A DNA stretch of 64,000 bases from Mycolicibacterium rufum (lineage in GTDB: Bacteria > Actinomycetota > Actinomycetes > Mycobacteriales > Mycobacteriaceae): the NCBI RefSeq assembly GCF_022374875.2, contig NZ_CP092427.2, forward strand, positions 5,456,001-5,520,000, written 5' to 3'. This document shows positions 1 to 9,464 of the stretch, piece by piece. Positions within the stretch are counted from its first letter, which is position 1. Each line of letters opens with the position of its first letter. Position numbers and translations under genes: made by a program. The notes under the pieces were generated by a model. It searched no databases, was not told where the DNA came from, and saw nothing but the letters and a program-made list of their open reading frames with translations.

Positions 1-261
1 CCCGGCGCCGGACAGGCGCGCATCTGGGTCGCCGACGGCCGCGCCACGGCGCTGCGCCGGCGCGCCACCGTGGTCGGCGCGAAGACGCTCGGCGGCCGCG
101 CCGGGCAGGAGATCACCCTCGACATCGGCATGTTCGACCGGCTGGCCCGCGAGGTCGCCAGCTACGGCGCCGACGCCGTCGCCCTGGAACCCGCCTCACT
201 GCGCGAGGACGTCATCGCGCGGTTACGGGCCCAGGCCGGCGTCGAGCAGGTCCGCGCGTGA
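1..261 (+). CDS. pafB: WYL-domain transcriptional regulator PafB, C-terminal part
   Basis: The frame is open from base 1 and ends at the TGA at 259-261, so only the last 86 residues are visible and the start lies outside the window. The fragment is the C-terminal extension of a WYL-domain protein. It is followed, with a 4-base overlap (GTGA), by a full-length WYL protein, which is the usual pafB-pafC arrangement. In mycobacteria PafB and PafC form a heterodimeric activator of the RecA/LexA-independent DNA-damage response. The assignment rests mostly on this neighbour, because the HTH and WYL core are not in view. Confidence 0.75.
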   Translation, partial: PGAGQARIWVADGRATALRRRATVVGAKTLGGRAGQEITLDIGMFDRLAREVASYGADAVALEPASLREDVIARLRAQAGVEQVRA

Positions 262-1244
262 CCGCCGTGAGCACTCGGCTGGTGCGACTGCTCAACATGG
301 TCCCGTACTTCCAGGCCAACCCGCGCATCACCTATGACGAGGCCGCCGCGGATCTCGGGGTCAGCGTCAAGCAGCTGCGCGACGACCTGAACCAGCTGTG
401 GATGTGCGGGCTGCCCGGCTACGGGCCCGGCGATCTGATCGACTTCGAGTTCTCCGGGGACACCATCGAGGTGACGTTCACCGCGGGCATGGACCACCCG
501 CTGCGCCTGACCTCCCCGGAGGCCACCGGCGTGCTGGTCGCGCTGCGCGCGCTGGTCGACGTGCCCGGCATGGTCGATCCGGAGGCGGCGCGCAGCGCGA
601 TCGCCAAGATCGAGTCCGCCGCGGGCAGCGCGGGCCACGGCGTCGACGGTGCGGCGGTCGACGAGCCTGCGCCGGTGGAGAGCGAGGCGGCCGCCGCGGT
701 GCGCAGGGCGGTGCGCGGCGACAAAGCGCTGGCGATCGAGTACTACTCGGCCTCCCACGACATGCTCTCGAGCCGGGTGGTCGACCCGATCCGGGTGGTG
801 CTGGTCGCCGACCACAGCTACCTGGAGGCGTGGTGCCGCACCGCCGAGGCGGTCCGGCTGTTCCGCTTCGACCGGATCGTCGACGCCCGGGTGCTCGACG
901 AGCCGTCCGCCCCGCCGCCGCCCGCGGTGCAGGCCGGCCCCGACACCTCGCTGTTCGACCCCGACACCGCCGACCCGTCGCTGCCGACGGCGACGCTGCG
1001 GGTGGACCGCTCGGCGGCGTGGATGTTCGACTACTACCCGCTGCGGGTGCTGCGCGAGTACCCCGACGGCTCGTGCGACGCCGCGATGACGTACGCCTCG
1101 GACGATTGGATGGCCCGGTTCGTGCTGGGCTTCGGCTCGGCGGTGCAGGTGCTCGAACCGCAGCCGCTGGCCGAGCGGGTGCGCCGGGCCGCCGTGGCAG
1201 CGCTGGACGCCTATCGGGTCGGTAACGAGCCACCCGACGGGTAG
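258..1244 (+). CDS. pafC: WYL-domain transcriptional regulator PafC
   Basis: This 328-residue protein has an N-terminal winged HTH (about residues 1-60), a WYL domain (about 150-210, around IEYYSASHD and a later FRFDRI) and a C-terminal WCX extension (about 245-320). The GTG start at 258 overlaps the stop of the preceding gene, indicating translational coupling. By family knowledge PafBC senses DNA damage, probably by binding single-stranded nucleic acid through the WYL domain, and activates most mycobacterial repair genes. The next genes are tatA and tatC, as in M. tuberculosis. Length and domain order are normal for PafC. Confidence 0.9.
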   Translation: MTAVSTRLVRLLNMVPYFQANPRITYDEAAADLGVSVKQLRDDLNQLWMCGLPGYGPGDLIDFEFSGDTIEVTFTAGMDHPLRLTSPEATGVLVALRALVDVPGMVDPEAARSAIAKIESAAGSAGHGVDGAAVDEPAPVESEAAAAVRRAVRGDKALAIEYYSASHDMLSSRVVDPIRVVLVADHSYLEAWCRTAEAVRLFRFDRIVDARVLDEPSAPPPPAVQAGPDTSLFDPDTADPSLPTATLRVDRSAAWMFDYYPLRVLREYPDGSCDAAMTYASDDWMARFVLGFGSAVQVLEPQPLAERVRRAAVAALDAYRVGNEPPDG

Positions 1245-1274
1245 ACTCGGCGCAGACGTCTGGAGGTAACCAAA

Positions 1275-1535
1275 TTGGGTGGTCTACAACCCTGGCACTG
1301 GATCATCGTCATCGCCGTGTTCGTGCTGCTCTTCGGCGCCAAGAAGCTCCCCGACGCAGCCCGGTCGCTCGGCAAGTCGATGCGAATCTTCAAGTCCGAG
1401 ATCAAGGAGATGCAGGCTGACGGCAAGTCCGAGCAGCCGACCCAGATCTCCTCGGAGCGGGTGACCGACGCCGACCGGCCGGTCGGCGGTGCCGCGACGC
1501 ACACCGAACCGTCGTCGGACAAGCGCCCCGCCTGA
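1275..1535 (+). CDS. tatA: Sec-independent (Tat) translocase subunit TatA
   Basis: This is an 86-residue protein. One N-terminal membrane helix (about residues 6-20) is followed by the conserved [16 protein letters not shown] hinge and amphipathic helix, then a charged, disordered tail. TatA oligomerises to open the pore through which folded Arg-Arg signal-peptide substrates cross the membrane. The start is a TTG at 1275 with a good Shine-Dalgarno sequence (GGAGGT at 1262-1267); no ATG fits the family alignment. It is 30 bases after pafC and 74 bases before tatC. A binding protein in this window at 55802 carries a Tat signal and is a likely client. Confidence 0.95.
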   Translation: MGGLQPWHWIIVIAVFVLLFGAKKLPDAARSLGKSMRIFKSEIKEMQADGKSEQPTQISSERVTDADRPVGGAATHTEPSSDKRPA

Positions 1536-1548
1536 ATCGTCACCTCGA

Positions 1549-1595
1549 CACGGCGCGGGCCCCGTCCGCGCCGTGATCCTGTGCCTGTGAACAGG
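1549..1595 (+). promoter_or_regulatory. Hairpins in the tatA-tatC intergenic region
   Basis: CACGGCGCGG at 1549-1558 pairs perfectly with CCGCGCCGTG at 1566-1575 across a 7-base loop. A smaller hairpin (CCTGT/ACAGG, 1584-1595) follows just before tatC. There is no U-tract. The structure could act as a partial terminator or as an mRNA-stabilising 3' end for tatA. Either would raise TatA over TatC, the ratio the translocase needs. This role is inferred from position only. Confidence 0.4.
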
Positions 1596-1609
1596 TAGGC
1601 CCCCTCGTC

Positions 1610-2557
1610 GTGCAGATGCCCGGACTCTTCAAGAAGCTGGACCCGCGCCGTCGCCGGTCGCGGGTCAACCCCGACGGCACGATGTCGTTGGTCGAACACC
1701 TCACCGAACTGCGCACCCGGCTGGTGCTCTCGGCGCTGGCCGTCGTCCTGACCACGATCCTCGGGTTCTTCTGGTACAGCCACGGCGCGTTCGGGCTGCC
1801 CAGCCTCGGTGACTGGCTGCGTGGCCCCTACTGCTCGCTGCCCGCGTCGGCGCGCGCGACGATCGCCCCCGACGGCGAATGCCGGCTGCTGGCCACCGCC
1901 CCGTTCGACCAGTTCATGCTGCGGCTCAAGGTCGCGCTCACCGCGGGCCTCGTGCTGGCCTGCCCGGTCTGGCTCTACCAGTTGTGGGCGTTCATCACCC
2001 CGGGGCTGTACCGCCGGGAGCGCCGGTTCGCGGTCGCGTTCGTCACGCTGGGGGCGGCGCTGTTCGTCACCGGCGCCGTGCTCGCCTACGTGGTGCTGTC
2101 GAAGGCCCTCGGGTTCCTGCTGACCGTCGGCAGCGATGTGCAGGTGACCGCCCTGTCCGGTGACCAGTACTTCGGGTTCCTGATCAACCTGCTGCTGGTG
2201 TTCGGGATCAGCTTCGAGTTCCCGCTGCTGATCGTCATGCTGAACCTGGTCGGGGTGCTGACCTACGCGCGGCTCAAGGCGTGGCGGCGCGGCCTGATCA
2301 TGGGCCTGTTCATCTTCGCCGCGTTCGCCACACCCGGGTCGGATCCGTTCTCGATGCTGGCGCTGGCCACGGCGCTGACGGCGCTGCTGGAGGTGGCGAT
2401 CCAGATCGCGCGCGTCAACGACCGGCGCAAGGCCCGCCGGGAGCTGGAGGCGATCCCCGACGACGAGGCCGCGCCCATCGGCGCCGCCGAGCCGGTCGAG
2501 GCGCCGACGGCCGTGCCCGCCCCGTCGCGGCTCGTGATCGACGACGATGCCACCTGA
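1610..2557 (+). CDS. tatC: Sec-independent (Tat) translocase subunit TatC
   Basis: This 315-residue polytopic protein carries the TatC signature [13 protein letters not shown] near the N-terminus (residues about 25-37), then six predicted membrane helices. The second signature region lies around [15 protein letters not shown]. TatC recognises twin-arginine signal peptides and recruits TatA. The C-terminal tail (about 265-315) is charged and Ala/Pro-rich, an extension typical of actinobacteria. A GTG at 1610 and an ATG at 1616 are both possible starts. The 3' end overlaps helY by 11 bases, so the two genes are probably cotranscribed. Confidence 0.95.
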   Translation: MQMPGLFKKLDPRRRRSRVNPDGTMSLVEHLTELRTRLVLSALAVVLTTILGFFWYSHGAFGLPSLGDWLRGPYCSLPASARATIAPDGECRLLATAPFDQFMLRLKVALTAGLVLACPVWLYQLWAFITPGLYRRERRFAVAFVTLGAALFVTGAVLAYVVLSKALGFLLTVGSDVQVTALSGDQYFGFLINLLLVFGISFEFPLLIVMLNLVGVLTYARLKAWRRGLIMGLFIFAAFATPGSDPFSMLALATALTALLEVAIQIARVNDRRKARRELEAIPDDEAAPIGAAEPVEAPTAVPAPSRLVIDDDAT

Positions 2558-5303
2558 GCCTGCCCCCGCGTTGGACGCGTTCACCGCGTTACTTCCCTTC
2601 ACCCTCGACGGCTTCCAGCGCCGCGCCTGTGACGCGCTGGCCCAGGGGCACGGCGTGCTGGTCTGTGCGCCGACCGGCGCGGGCAAGACCGTGGTGGGTG
2701 AATTCGCCGTGCACCTGGCGCTGGCTGCCGGGCGCAAGTGCTTCTACACCACCCCGATCAAGGCGCTGAGCAACCAGAAGCACAACGACCTGGTGCGCCG
2801 GTACGGGCCCGAGCGCATCGGGTTGCTCACCGGCGACCAGAACATCAACGGCGACGCCGACGTGGTGGTGATGACCACCGAGGTGTTGCGCAACATGCTC
2901 TACGCGGATTCGCCTGCGCTGCACGGACTTTCCTACGTCGTCATGGACGAGGTGCACTTCCTGGCCGACCGGATGCGCGGCGCGGTCTGGGAGGAGGTGA
3001 TCCTGCACCTGCCCGAGGAGGTGCGGCTGGTCAGCCTGTCGGCCACGGTGAGCAACGCCGAGGAGTTCGGCGGGTGGATCCAGACCGTCCGCGGCGACAC
3101 CACCGTCGTCGTCGACGAACACCGGCCGGTCCCGCTGTGGCAGCACGTCCTGGTCGGCCGACGGCTGCTGGACCTGTTCGACTACCGGGCCTCCGGGCCG
3201 GCGCACGCGGGGCGCGACCTGCTGGTGGATCCGGAGTTGTTGCGCCACATCGCCCATCGTCGGGAAGCCGACAGGCTCGCCGACTGGCAGCCGCGAGGGC
3301 GGGGACGGGCCGGTCGGCCCGCCGTGTTCCGCACCCCGAGCCGCCCCGACGTCATCGGGGTGCTCGAGCAGCGCGACCTGCTGCCCGCGATCACGTTCAT
3401 CTTCTCCCGGGCCGGCTGCGACGCCGCGGTCAAACAGTGCCTGCGTTCGTCGCTGCGGCTCACCACCGACGACGAGCGCGCGCGGATCTCCGAGATCGTC
3501 GACCGGCGCACCGCCGAACTCGACGATGCCGACCTGGTGGTGCTCGACTTCCACGAGTGGCGCGAGGGGCTGTTGCGCGGGCTGGCCGCCCACCACGCGG
3601 GGATGCTGCCCGTCTTCCGCCACACCGTCGAGGAACTGTTCACCGCCGGCCTGGTCAAGGCGGTGTTCGCCACCGAGACGCTGGCGCTGGGCATCAACAT
3701 GCCCGCCCGCACGGTGGTGCTCGAACGGCTGGTGAAGTTCAACGGCGAACAGCACCTGCCGCTCACGCCCGGCGAGTACACCCAGCTGACCGGCCGGGCG
3801 GGACGACGCGGCATCGACGTCGAGGGCCACGCGGTGGTGCTGTGGAATCCCGACGTGGACCCCGCCGAGGTCGCCGGTCTGGCGTCCACCCGCACCTTCC
3901 CGCTGCGCAGTTCGTTCGCCCCGACCTACAACATGACGATCAACCTGGTGCACCAGATGGGACCCGAGCAGGCCCATCAGCTGCTGGAGCGTTCGTTCGC
4001 CCAGTACCAGGCCGATCGATCGGTGGTCGGGCTGGTGCGCGCGGTGGAGCGCGGCGAGAAACTGCTCGGCGACCTGGCCGCCGAGTTCGGCGGCCGCGAC
4101 GCGCCGATCCTCGACTACGTGCGGCTGCGGGCCCAGATCTCCGAGCGGGAGCGGGCGCAGTCGCGGTCCTCGCGGCTGCAGCGCCGCCAGGCCGCGAACG
4201 ACGCGCTGACCGCGCTGCGCCGCGGCGACATCATCACGATCACCCACGGCCGCCGCGGCGGGCTGGCGGTGGTGCTCGAGCCGGCCCGCGACGACGACGA
4301 TCCGCGTCCGCTGGTGCTCACCGAGAGCCGGTGGGCGGGCAGGATCTCCTCGGCCGACTACTCCGGTGCCGTCGGACCGATGGGCCGGATGACGCTGCCC
4401 AAGCGCGTCGAGCACCGCAACCCCCGCGCCCGCCGCGACCTGGCCTCGGCACTGACGTCGGCCGCGGAGGGGCTCGACGTCCCGAGCGCGCGGAGGCGGC
4501 GCAGCGGCCCGGCCGAGGAACCCGACGTCGACCCCGAGCTGGCCGGGCTGCGCAACCGGATGCGGGCGCACGGTGCCCATCAGCTGCCCGACCGGGAGGA
4601 CCGTGCCCGGGTCGCCGAGCGGTACCTGAAGATCGAACGGGACAACGAGCAGCTGCGCCGCAAGATCGCGACGGCGACGAACTCGCTGGCCCACACCTTC
4701 GACCGGATCGTCGTGCTGCTCACCGAGCGCGGCTTCATCGAGCAGGGCAACGACCAGGACGCAGACACCCCCTCGGTGACCGACGACGGCCGGCTGCTGG
4801 CCCGCATCTACAGCGAGAGCGACCTGCTGGTCGCCGAATGTCTGCGCGCCGGGGTGTGGAACGACCTCGACGCCGCCGAGCTGGCGGCCGCGCTGTCGGC
4901 GGTGCTCTACGAGTCGCGCCGCGACGGGCACGGCCCCGGGGACGGGGCGGAGATCCCCACCGGCCGGCTCCGCCGTGCGCTCAATCAGACCCGCCGATTG
5001 TGGAGTGAGTTGCGCGCCGACGAGCAGCGCCAGCGCATCACCGGCAGCCGCGAACCCGACGACGGCTTCGTCGCGGCGATCTACCGGTGGGCGCGCACCG
5101 GGGACCTGGCCTCGGCGCTGGCCGCGAGCGATCCGGGCAACGGGGTCACCATGCCGGCCGGGGATTTCGTCCGCTGGTGCCGCCAGGTCCTCGACTTGGC
5201 CGATCAGGTGCGCAACGCCGCGCCGTCGGCGGCGTTGCGGACAACCGCGAAACACGCGATCAACGACGTTCGGCGCGGCGTCGTCGCGGTTGATGCCGGG
5301 TAG
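2547..5303 (+). CDS. helY: Superfamily II ATP-dependent RNA/DNA helicase HelY (Ski2/Mtr4-like)
   Basis: This 918-residue DExH helicase shows Walker A (APTGAGKT, residues 41-48), DEVH (134-137), the SAT motif (about 165-167) and motif [12 protein letters not shown] (about 413-422), followed by a large C-terminal region. Length and motif order match mycobacterial HelY, the bacterial relative of Ski2/Mtr4 RNA helicases. Its physiological role is not settled; RNA turnover or repair are the usual suggestions. The ATG at 2547 lies inside the 3' end of tatC (11-base overlap), which implies translational coupling in a pafB-pafC-tatA-tatC-helY group. Confidence 0.92.
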   Translation: MPPEPAPALDAFTALLPFTLDGFQRRACDALAQGHGVLVCAPTGAGKTVVGEFAVHLALAAGRKCFYTTPIKALSNQKHNDLVRRYGPERIGLLTGDQNINGDADVVVMTTEVLRNMLYADSPALHGLSYVVMDEVHFLADRMRGAVWEEVILHLPEEVRLVSLSATVSNAEEFGGWIQTVRGDTTVVVDEHRPVPLWQHVLVGRRLLDLFDYRASGPAHAGRDLLVDPELLRHIAHRREADRLADWQPRGRGRAGRPAVFRTPSRPDVIGVLEQRDLLPAITFIFSRAGCDAAVKQCLRSSLRLTTDDERARISEIVDRRTAELDDADLVVLDFHEWREGLLRGLAAHHAGMLPVFRHTVEELFTAGLVKAVFATETLALGINMPARTVVLERLVKFNGEQHLPLTPGEYTQLTGRAGRRGIDVEGHAVVLWNPDVDPAEVAGLASTRTFPLRSSFAPTYNMTINLVHQMGPEQAHQLLERSFAQYQADRSVVGLVRAVERGEKLLGDLAAEFGGRDAPILDYVRLRAQISERERAQSRSSRLQRRQAANDALTALRRGDIITITHGRRGGLAVVLEPARDDDDPRPLVLTESRWAGRISSADYSGAVGPMGRMTLPKRVEHRNPRARRDLASALTSAAEGLDVPSARRRRSGPAEEPDVDPELAGLRNRMRAHGAHQLPDREDRARVAERYLKIERDNEQLRRKIATATNSLAHTFDRIVVLLTERGFIEQGNDQDADTPSVTDDGRLLARIYSESDLLVAECLRAGVWNDLDAAELAAALSAVLYESRRDGHGPGDGAEIPTGRLRRALNQTRRLWSELRADEQRQRITGSREPDDGFVAAIYRWARTGDLASALAASDPGNGVTMPAGDFVRWCRQVLDLADQVRNAAPSAALRTTAKHAINDVRRGVVAVDAG

Positions 5304-5306
5304 TGT
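5301..5306 (+). promoter_or_regulatory. Candidate -10 element for the DUF4333 gene
   Basis: TAGTGT fits the mycobacterial TANNNT -10 consensus and would start transcription near 5313, leaving a short leader with the GAGGAG ribosome site at 5342-5347. It coincides with the helY stop codon. No convincing -35 was found. Confidence 0.3.
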
Positions 5307-5351
5307 GTGGCACCAGCTACACCAGACAGCCGTGCACGACCGAGGAGAGAA

Positions 5352-6137
5352 ATGAGCGGACCGCAGGGATCTGACCCGACGCAGGGGTGGCCGGGTCATC
5401 AGCCTGAGTCCGGCACGGAGCAGCAGGCGGGCGACTCGTCCCATCAGGGCTGGCAGCCTCCGTCCGGGTCCGAGCAGCCGCAGGCGCCGGATCAGCAGTC
5501 CTGGCAGCCGCCGGCGTACACGCCGCAGCAGTATCCGCAGTACCAGCAGCCCACCCAGCCGCCGGCCTACCCGCCGCAGGGCTACCCGGCGCCGGAACAG
5601 TACGGCCAGCAGACCGAATACAACCCGGCCGCCTACCCGCCGCCGGGGCAGTACGGGCAGCCGGGCGGCTACGGTCAGCAGCCGCAGTACGGTCAGCCGA
5701 CCGGTTACGGCCAGCAGCCGCAGTACGGCCAGCCGGGCCAGCCCGGTCAGTACGGGCAGTACCCGAACTACCAGGCGCCGGGCCAGGAGGAGGGCTCCAA
5801 GCGCTCGCTCGCCGTCGTCGGTGGGATCGTCGGTCTGCTCGCCGCGATCATCGTCGCCGTGGTGCTGGTGCTCGGCTTCTGGAAGCCGGGCTTCTTCGTC
5901 ACCACCAAGCTCGACGTGAACGCCGCGCAGACCGGTGTGCAACAGATCCTCACCGACCAGACCAACGGCTACGGCGCCAAGAACGTCAGCAACGTCAAGT
6001 GCAACAACGGCGTGAGCCCCACCGTGAAGAAGGGTGACACCTTCAACTGCGAGGTGAGCATCGACGGCACCAAGCGTCAGGTCACGGTGACGTTCCAGGA
6101 CGACAAGGGCACCTACGAGGTCGGCCGGCCCAAGTAA
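5352..6137 (+). CDS. DUF4333 membrane protein with Pro/Gln/Tyr-rich N-terminus (Rv2091c-like)
   Basis: This 261-residue protein has three parts. A low-complexity cytosolic segment (about 1-150) carries repeated PQYGQP/GYGQQ units. A single membrane helix lies at about 152-177. An extracytoplasmic DUF4333 domain (about 185-261) has two Cys, in the KCNNG and FNCEV contexts. The ATG at 5352 is preceded by a clear GAGGAG; an upstream in-frame ATG at 5307 lacks one and adds a poorly conserved leader. The position next to helY and a 5'-3' exonuclease matches M. tuberculosis Rv2091c. Function is unknown; DUF4333 is a small periplasmic or cell-wall-facing domain. It converges on the next gene with only three bases between stops. 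Confidence 0.8.
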   Translation: MSGPQGSDPTQGWPGHQPESGTEQQAGDSSHQGWQPPSGSEQPQAPDQQSWQPPAYTPQQYPQYQQPTQPPAYPPQGYPAPEQYGQQTEYNPAAYPPPGQYGQPGGYGQQPQYGQPTGYGQQPQYGQPGQPGQYGQYPNYQAPGQEEGSKRSLAVVGGIVGLLAAIIVAVVLVLGFWKPGFFVTTKLDVNAAQTGVQQILTDQTNGYGAKNVSNVKCNNGVSPTVKKGDTFNCEVSIDGTKRQVTVTFQDDKGTYEVGRPK

Positions 6138-6140
6138 GGG

Positions 6141-7103
6141 TCACGGCAGGGCGTCGAGCGCCTTCTGCAGCCGCCCGATCGAGGACGACACGCCGTAGCG
6201 CTCGGCGAGTTCGACGACTTTGCGGGGATGCGCCGCGGCCAGCGGCAGCGTGTCGTCCGGCATCGAGAAGCTGACCGCGGCATCGGTGGTGACCCGGACC
6301 ACCGGCGCGGCCCGGGTGATGTACTCCGCCGCCGACCGCAGCTTGGTGCGGTGGGCCCGGGCCAGCTTCGAGGTGCCGTCCTCGGCGGCGGCGAGGATCG
6401 CCTCGAGGGAGCCGTAGGTGGTCAGCAGGCTGGACGCGGTCTTCTCGCCGACCCCGGCGACGCCGGGCAGCCCGTCGGACGGATCACCGCGCAGCAGCGC
6501 CAGTTCCGCATAGGCCGGTCCGGCGCGGTCGACGGGCACCCCGTAGGTCTGCGCCACCTCGCTGGGTCCGAACGTGGTGGCCTTGGCCAGGCCGCGGCCC
6601 AGGTAGAGCACCCGCACCGGGGTCGGCTCGTCACGCACCACCTGCAGCAGGTCGCGGTCCCCGCTGACGACGACGACCGGGTCGCGGCGCTCCCGGTCGG
6701 CCAGCGTGCCGAGCACGTCGTCGGCCTCGTGGTGGGGCGCGCCCGCGGTCGCGATGCCGAACGCGTCGAGGATCTCCATGATCATGTCGACCTGCGGGGT
6801 CAGCTCGTCCGGCACCTCCTCGACGTCGGGTTCGCCGCCGGGATTCTCCTGCACCACCCGGTGCGCCTTGTACGACGGGACCAGGTCGACGCGCCACTGG
6901 GGCCGCCAGTCGTCGTCGCGGCACACCACCAGCCGGTGGGGCCGCTCACGGGTGATGACGGTCGCGACCGCGTCGAGGAACCCGCGCACCGCATTGACCG
7001 GGCGGCCGTCGGGAGCGGTGATCGACGACGGCACACCGAAGTAGGAGCGGAACCACATGCTCGCGCCGTCGAGAAGTACCAGGGGAGCAGTCACCCCCGC
7101 CAT
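6141..7103 (-). CDS. 5'-3' exonuclease (polymerase I N-terminal/FEN-like domain, stand-alone)
   Basis: This 320-residue protein has an N-terminal PIN-like nuclease domain ([14 protein letters not shown] near the start, SGDRDLLQV near 145) and a helix-hairpin-helix segment ([18 protein letters not shown], about 205-222). Acidic clusters are in the expected metal-binding places. It corresponds to M. tuberculosis Rv2090 and to the flap nuclease domain of DNA polymerase I without the polymerase. Likely roles are removal of RNA primers or 5' flaps in replication and repair. It is divergent from pepE, with 31 bases between starts. Confidence 0.88.
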   Translation of the reverse strand: MAGVTAPLVLLDGASMWFRSYFGVPSSITAPDGRPVNAVRGFLDAVATVITRERPHRLVVCRDDDWRPQWRVDLVPSYKAHRVVQENPGGEPDVEEVPDELTPQVDMIMEILDAFGIATAGAPHHEADDVLGTLADRERRDPVVVVSGDRDLLQVVRDEPTPVRVLYLGRGLAKATTFGPSEVAQTYGVPVDRAGPAYAELALLRGDPSDGLPGVAGVGEKTASSLLTTYGSLEAILAAAEDGTSKLARAHRTKLRSAAEYITRAAPVVRVTTDAAVSFSMPDDTLPLAAAHPRKVVELAERYGVSSSIGRLQKALDALP

Positions 7104-7122
7104 CCTGCCAGGGGCGCGGCAC

Positions 7123-7128
7123 TAGCCT
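7123..7128 (+). promoter_or_regulatory. Leaderless promoter -10 of pepE
   Basis: TAGCCT (TANNNT) sits six bases before the pepE ATG, so transcription should begin at or next to the start codon. No Shine-Dalgarno sequence precedes that ATG. This is the standard layout of a leaderless mycobacterial gene. Confidence 0.5.
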
Positions 7129-7134
7129 GAAGGC

Positions 7135-8259
7135 ATGAGTGAGTCTCGTTTCCCCCTCGACGTCTACGCCCACCGCCTGTCGGCGGCGGCGCGGGCCGCG
7201 GCCGGGGCGGAGCTGGCGGGTCTGGTCATCACGCCGGGGTACGACCTGCGCTACCTGGTGGGTTCGCGGGCGCAGACGTTCGAGCGGCTGACCGCGCTGG
7301 TGCTGCCCGCCGACGGTGCGCCGACGATCGTGGTGCCACGGCTGGAACTGGCCGCGCTGAAGGAGTCGGCGGTTCCCGAACTCGGTGTGAGCGTGCGGGA
7401 TTGGGTCGACGGGGACGATCCGTACACGCTGGTGGCCGACGCGCTGGGTGGGGCCGGCCGGGCCGTCGCGGTGACCGACTCGATGCCGGCGCTGCACCTG
7501 TTGCCGCTGGCCGAGGTGCTCGGCGTGGTGCCCGTGCTGGCCACCGACGTGCTGCGTACCCTGCGGATGGTCAAGGACCCCGCCGAGATCGACGCGCTGC
7601 GCAAGGCCGGTGCGGCGATCGACCGGGTGCACGCCCGCGTGCCGGAGTTCCTGGCGCCCGGCCGCACCGAGGCCGACGTCGCCGCCGACATCGCCGAAGC
7701 CATTGTCGCCGAGGGGCATTCGGAGGTGGCCTTCATCATCGTCGGCTCCGGGCCGCACGGCGCCGACCCCCACCACGAGTGCTCCGACCGCGAACTGCAG
7801 GTCGGTGACGTCGTGGTCGTCGACATCGGCGGACCCTACGAGCCCGGCTACAATTCCGACTCCACCCGCACCTACAGCATCGGCGAACCCGACCCCGAGG
7901 TGGCGCGGCGGTATGCGGTGCTGCAGCGGGCGCAGCAGGCCGCGGTCGCGGCGGTGCGGCCCGGGGTGACCGCCGAGCAGGTCGACGCCGCCGCACGCGA
8001 CGTGCTCGCCGCCGAGGGCCTCGCCGAGGCGTTCGTGCACCGCACCGGGCACGGCATCGGGCTGTCCGTGCACGAGGAGCCCTACATCGTGGCCGGCAAC
8101 CCGCTGCCGCTGCGGGAGGGGATGGCGTTCTCCGTCGAGCCCGGCATCTACTTCCCGGGGCAGTGGGGCGCCCGCATCGAGGACATCGTGATCGTCACCG
8201 CCGACGGTGCGCTGTCGGTGAACAACCGCCCGCACGAACTCGCCGTCGTGCCGGTCTGA
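7135..8259 (+). CDS. pepE: M24-family Xaa-Pro dipeptidase/aminopeptidase PepE
   Basis: This 374-residue protein has a creatinase-like N-terminal domain (1-140) and a pita-bread M24 metallopeptidase domain. The five metal ligands are all present: Asp230 and Asp242 (VVDIGG and YNSDSTRTY), His306 (TGHGIGLSVH), Glu335 (SVEPGIY) and Glu349 (RIEDIV). The enzyme is expected to cleave Xaa-Pro bonds in short peptides in the cytosol. It matches M. tuberculosis Rv2089c (pepE), which also lies beside the exonuclease gene. The gene appears leaderless, starting from the ATG at 7135, and converges on the next gene with four bases between stops. Confidence 0.9.
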   Translation: MSESRFPLDVYAHRLSAAARAAAGAELAGLVITPGYDLRYLVGSRAQTFERLTALVLPADGAPTIVVPRLELAALKESAVPELGVSVRDWVDGDDPYTLVADALGGAGRAVAVTDSMPALHLLPLAEVLGVVPVLATDVLRTLRMVKDPAEIDALRKAGAAIDRVHARVPEFLAPGRTEADVAADIAEAIVAEGHSEVAFIIVGSGPHGADPHHECSDRELQVGDVVVVDIGGPYEPGYNSDSTRTYSIGEPDPEVARRYAVLQRAQQAAVAAVRPGVTAEQVDAAARDVLAAEGLAEAFVHRTGHGIGLSVHEEPYIVAGNPLPLREGMAFSVEPGIYFPGQWGARIEDIVIVTADGALSVNNRPHELAVVPV

Positions 8260-8263
8260 CGCG

Positions 8264-8677
8264 TCAGCTCTCGCCGCGGTCCAGCAGTCCCGAGGAGCCC
8301 AGCACCCGCTCCACCCGCACCTCGATCACCACGCGCTTGGGGTTCGGCCGCGGCGTGCGGTAGCGCTGCGCGTAGCGCAGTTCCGCGTCGCGCACCTTGT
8401 CGATCTCGGTGGACACGGTCGATGTCCCCTCCAGCGAGAGCCACCGCGCGCCGTCGACCTGACTGAGCACCGCGACACCGCGCTGTTCGGCGTTGACCGC
8501 CTTCTGCGAACCGCCGGTGGTGATGACGCGGGCGATGTGGGTGGCGGGATCGAAGGTGAACCCGACGGCCACCACGTGCGGCGACTGGTCGGCCCGCAGC
8601 GTCGTCAGCATCGCGAGGTGACGCTCGGTCAGGAACGCGATCGCGTCGGTGGTCAGCCGGGTGGTTGCCTTGCCCAT
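8264..8677 (-). CDS. F420-dependent biliverdin reductase homologue (Rv2074-like, PPOX fold)
   Basis: This is a 137-residue split-barrel protein of the pyridoxamine-5'-phosphate-oxidase-like family. The stretches [24 protein letters not shown] and [13 protein letters not shown] match what I recall of M. tuberculosis Rv2074, characterised as an F420H2-dependent biliverdin reductase. The next gene is an SDR and then cobL, again as around Rv2072c-Rv2074. The ATG at 8677 is chosen because the Rv2074-like sequence begins there; the upstream in-frame extension would overlap the divergent SDR gene. It may recycle haem or corrin breakdown pigments; the local substrate is inferred. Confidence 0.8.
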   Translation of the reverse strand: MGKATTRLTTDAIAFLTERHLAMLTTLRADQSPHVVAVGFTFDPATHIARVITTGGSQKAVNAEQRGVAVLSQVDGARWLSLEGTSTVSTEIDKVRDAELRYAQRYRTPRPNPKRVVIEVRVERVLGSSGLLDRGES

Positions 8678-8698
8678 CACGCCCACGCTAGCGCAGGA

Positions 8699-8704
8699 CA
8701 TAAT
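8699..8704 (+). promoter_or_regulatory. Leaderless promoter -10 of the SDR gene at 8712
   Basis: CATAAT, one mismatch from TATAAT, lies seven bases before the ATG at 8712. No ribosome-binding site is visible, so a leaderless transcript that continues into cobL is likely. Confidence 0.45.
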
Positions 8705-8711
8705 CGCAGCC

Positions 8712-9464
8712 ATGAAAGACACGGCGGAGGTGAACCCGGTCGTGGTCTTCGGCGGCCGCAGCGAGATCGGCGTGGAGGTGGCACGCCGGCTGGCCGCCGG
8801 CGCGACGGTGGTGCTCGCCGCCCGGCGTCCCGACGACCTCGATGCGCAGACCGCCGTGCTGACGCAGGCCGGCGCGACGGCGGTGCACCGCATCGCCTTC
8901 GACGCCGACGATCTCGCGTCGCACCGCGCGGTGGTCGACGAGATCGTGTCCCGGTACGGCCCGATCGGCACCGCGGTGGTGGCGTTCGGCATCCTGGGTG
9001 ACCAGGCGCTCGCGGAGAGGGACGCCGCCCACGCGGCGGCCATCGCGCACACCGACTACGTCGCACAGGTGAGTCTGCTCACGGTGCTCGCCGATGTGAT
9101 GCGCGCGTCCGGGCACGGCACGCTGGTCGCGTTCTCCTCGGTGGCCGGGGTGCGGGCGCGCCGGGCGAACTACGTCTACGGCTCGGCGAAGGCGGGCCTC
9201 GACGCGTTCTGCAGCGGGCTGGCCGATGCGCTGCACGGCACCGGGGTCCGGCTGCTGCTGGTGCGGCCCGGGTTCGTCATCGGGCGGATGACCGAGGGGA
9301 TGGAGCCGGCGCCGCTGTCGAGCACCCCGGCCCAGGTCGCCGACGCCACCGTCAGGGCGCTGCGCGCCGGTCGACAGGTGGTGTGGGTGCCCGCGTCGCT
9401 GGCCGCGGTGGCCGCGGGGTTCCGGGTGACGCCGCGGTGGGTGTGGCGAAGGCTGCCGAGGTGA
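8712..9464 (+). CDS. Short-chain dehydrogenase/reductase (Rv2073c-like)
   Basis: This 250-residue Rossmann-fold SDR has a glycine-rich nucleotide motif (GGRSEIG, about residues 16-22), the catalytic Ser in FSSVAG, and YGSAK as the Tyr-x3-Lys pair near residue 157. It resembles M. tuberculosis Rv2073c, which also precedes cobL, and the decaprenylphosphoryl-ribose reductase-like SDRs; the substrate is unknown. The ATG at 8712 is used because an upstream ATG would extend into the divergent gene. The stop TGA overlaps the cobL ATG (TGATG), so the two are likely cotranscribed and translationally coupled. Confidence 0.8.
   Translation: MKDTAEVNPVVVFGGRSEIGVEVARRLAAGATVVLAARRPDDLDAQTAVLTQAGATAVHRIAFDADDLASHRAVVDEIVSRYGPIGTAVVAFGILGDQALAERDAAHAAAIAHTDYVAQVSLLTVLADVMRASGHGTLVAFSSVAGVRARRANYVYGSAKAGLDAFCSGLADALHGTGVRLLLVRPGFVIGRMTEGMEPAPLSSTPAQVADATVRALRAGRQVVWVPASLAAVAAGFRVTPRWVWRRLPR

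Noticed and set aside
5520..5770. Tandem repeat or satellite DNA
   Set aside because: The repetition encodes PQYGQP/GYGQQ low-complexity protein in frame within the DUF4333 gene.
2589..5942. A very long open frame on the minus strand opposite helY and the DUF4333 gene
   Set aside because: It mirrors the GC-rich codon pattern of helY, has no family motif and is His/Arg/Gly-rich like other shadow frames.
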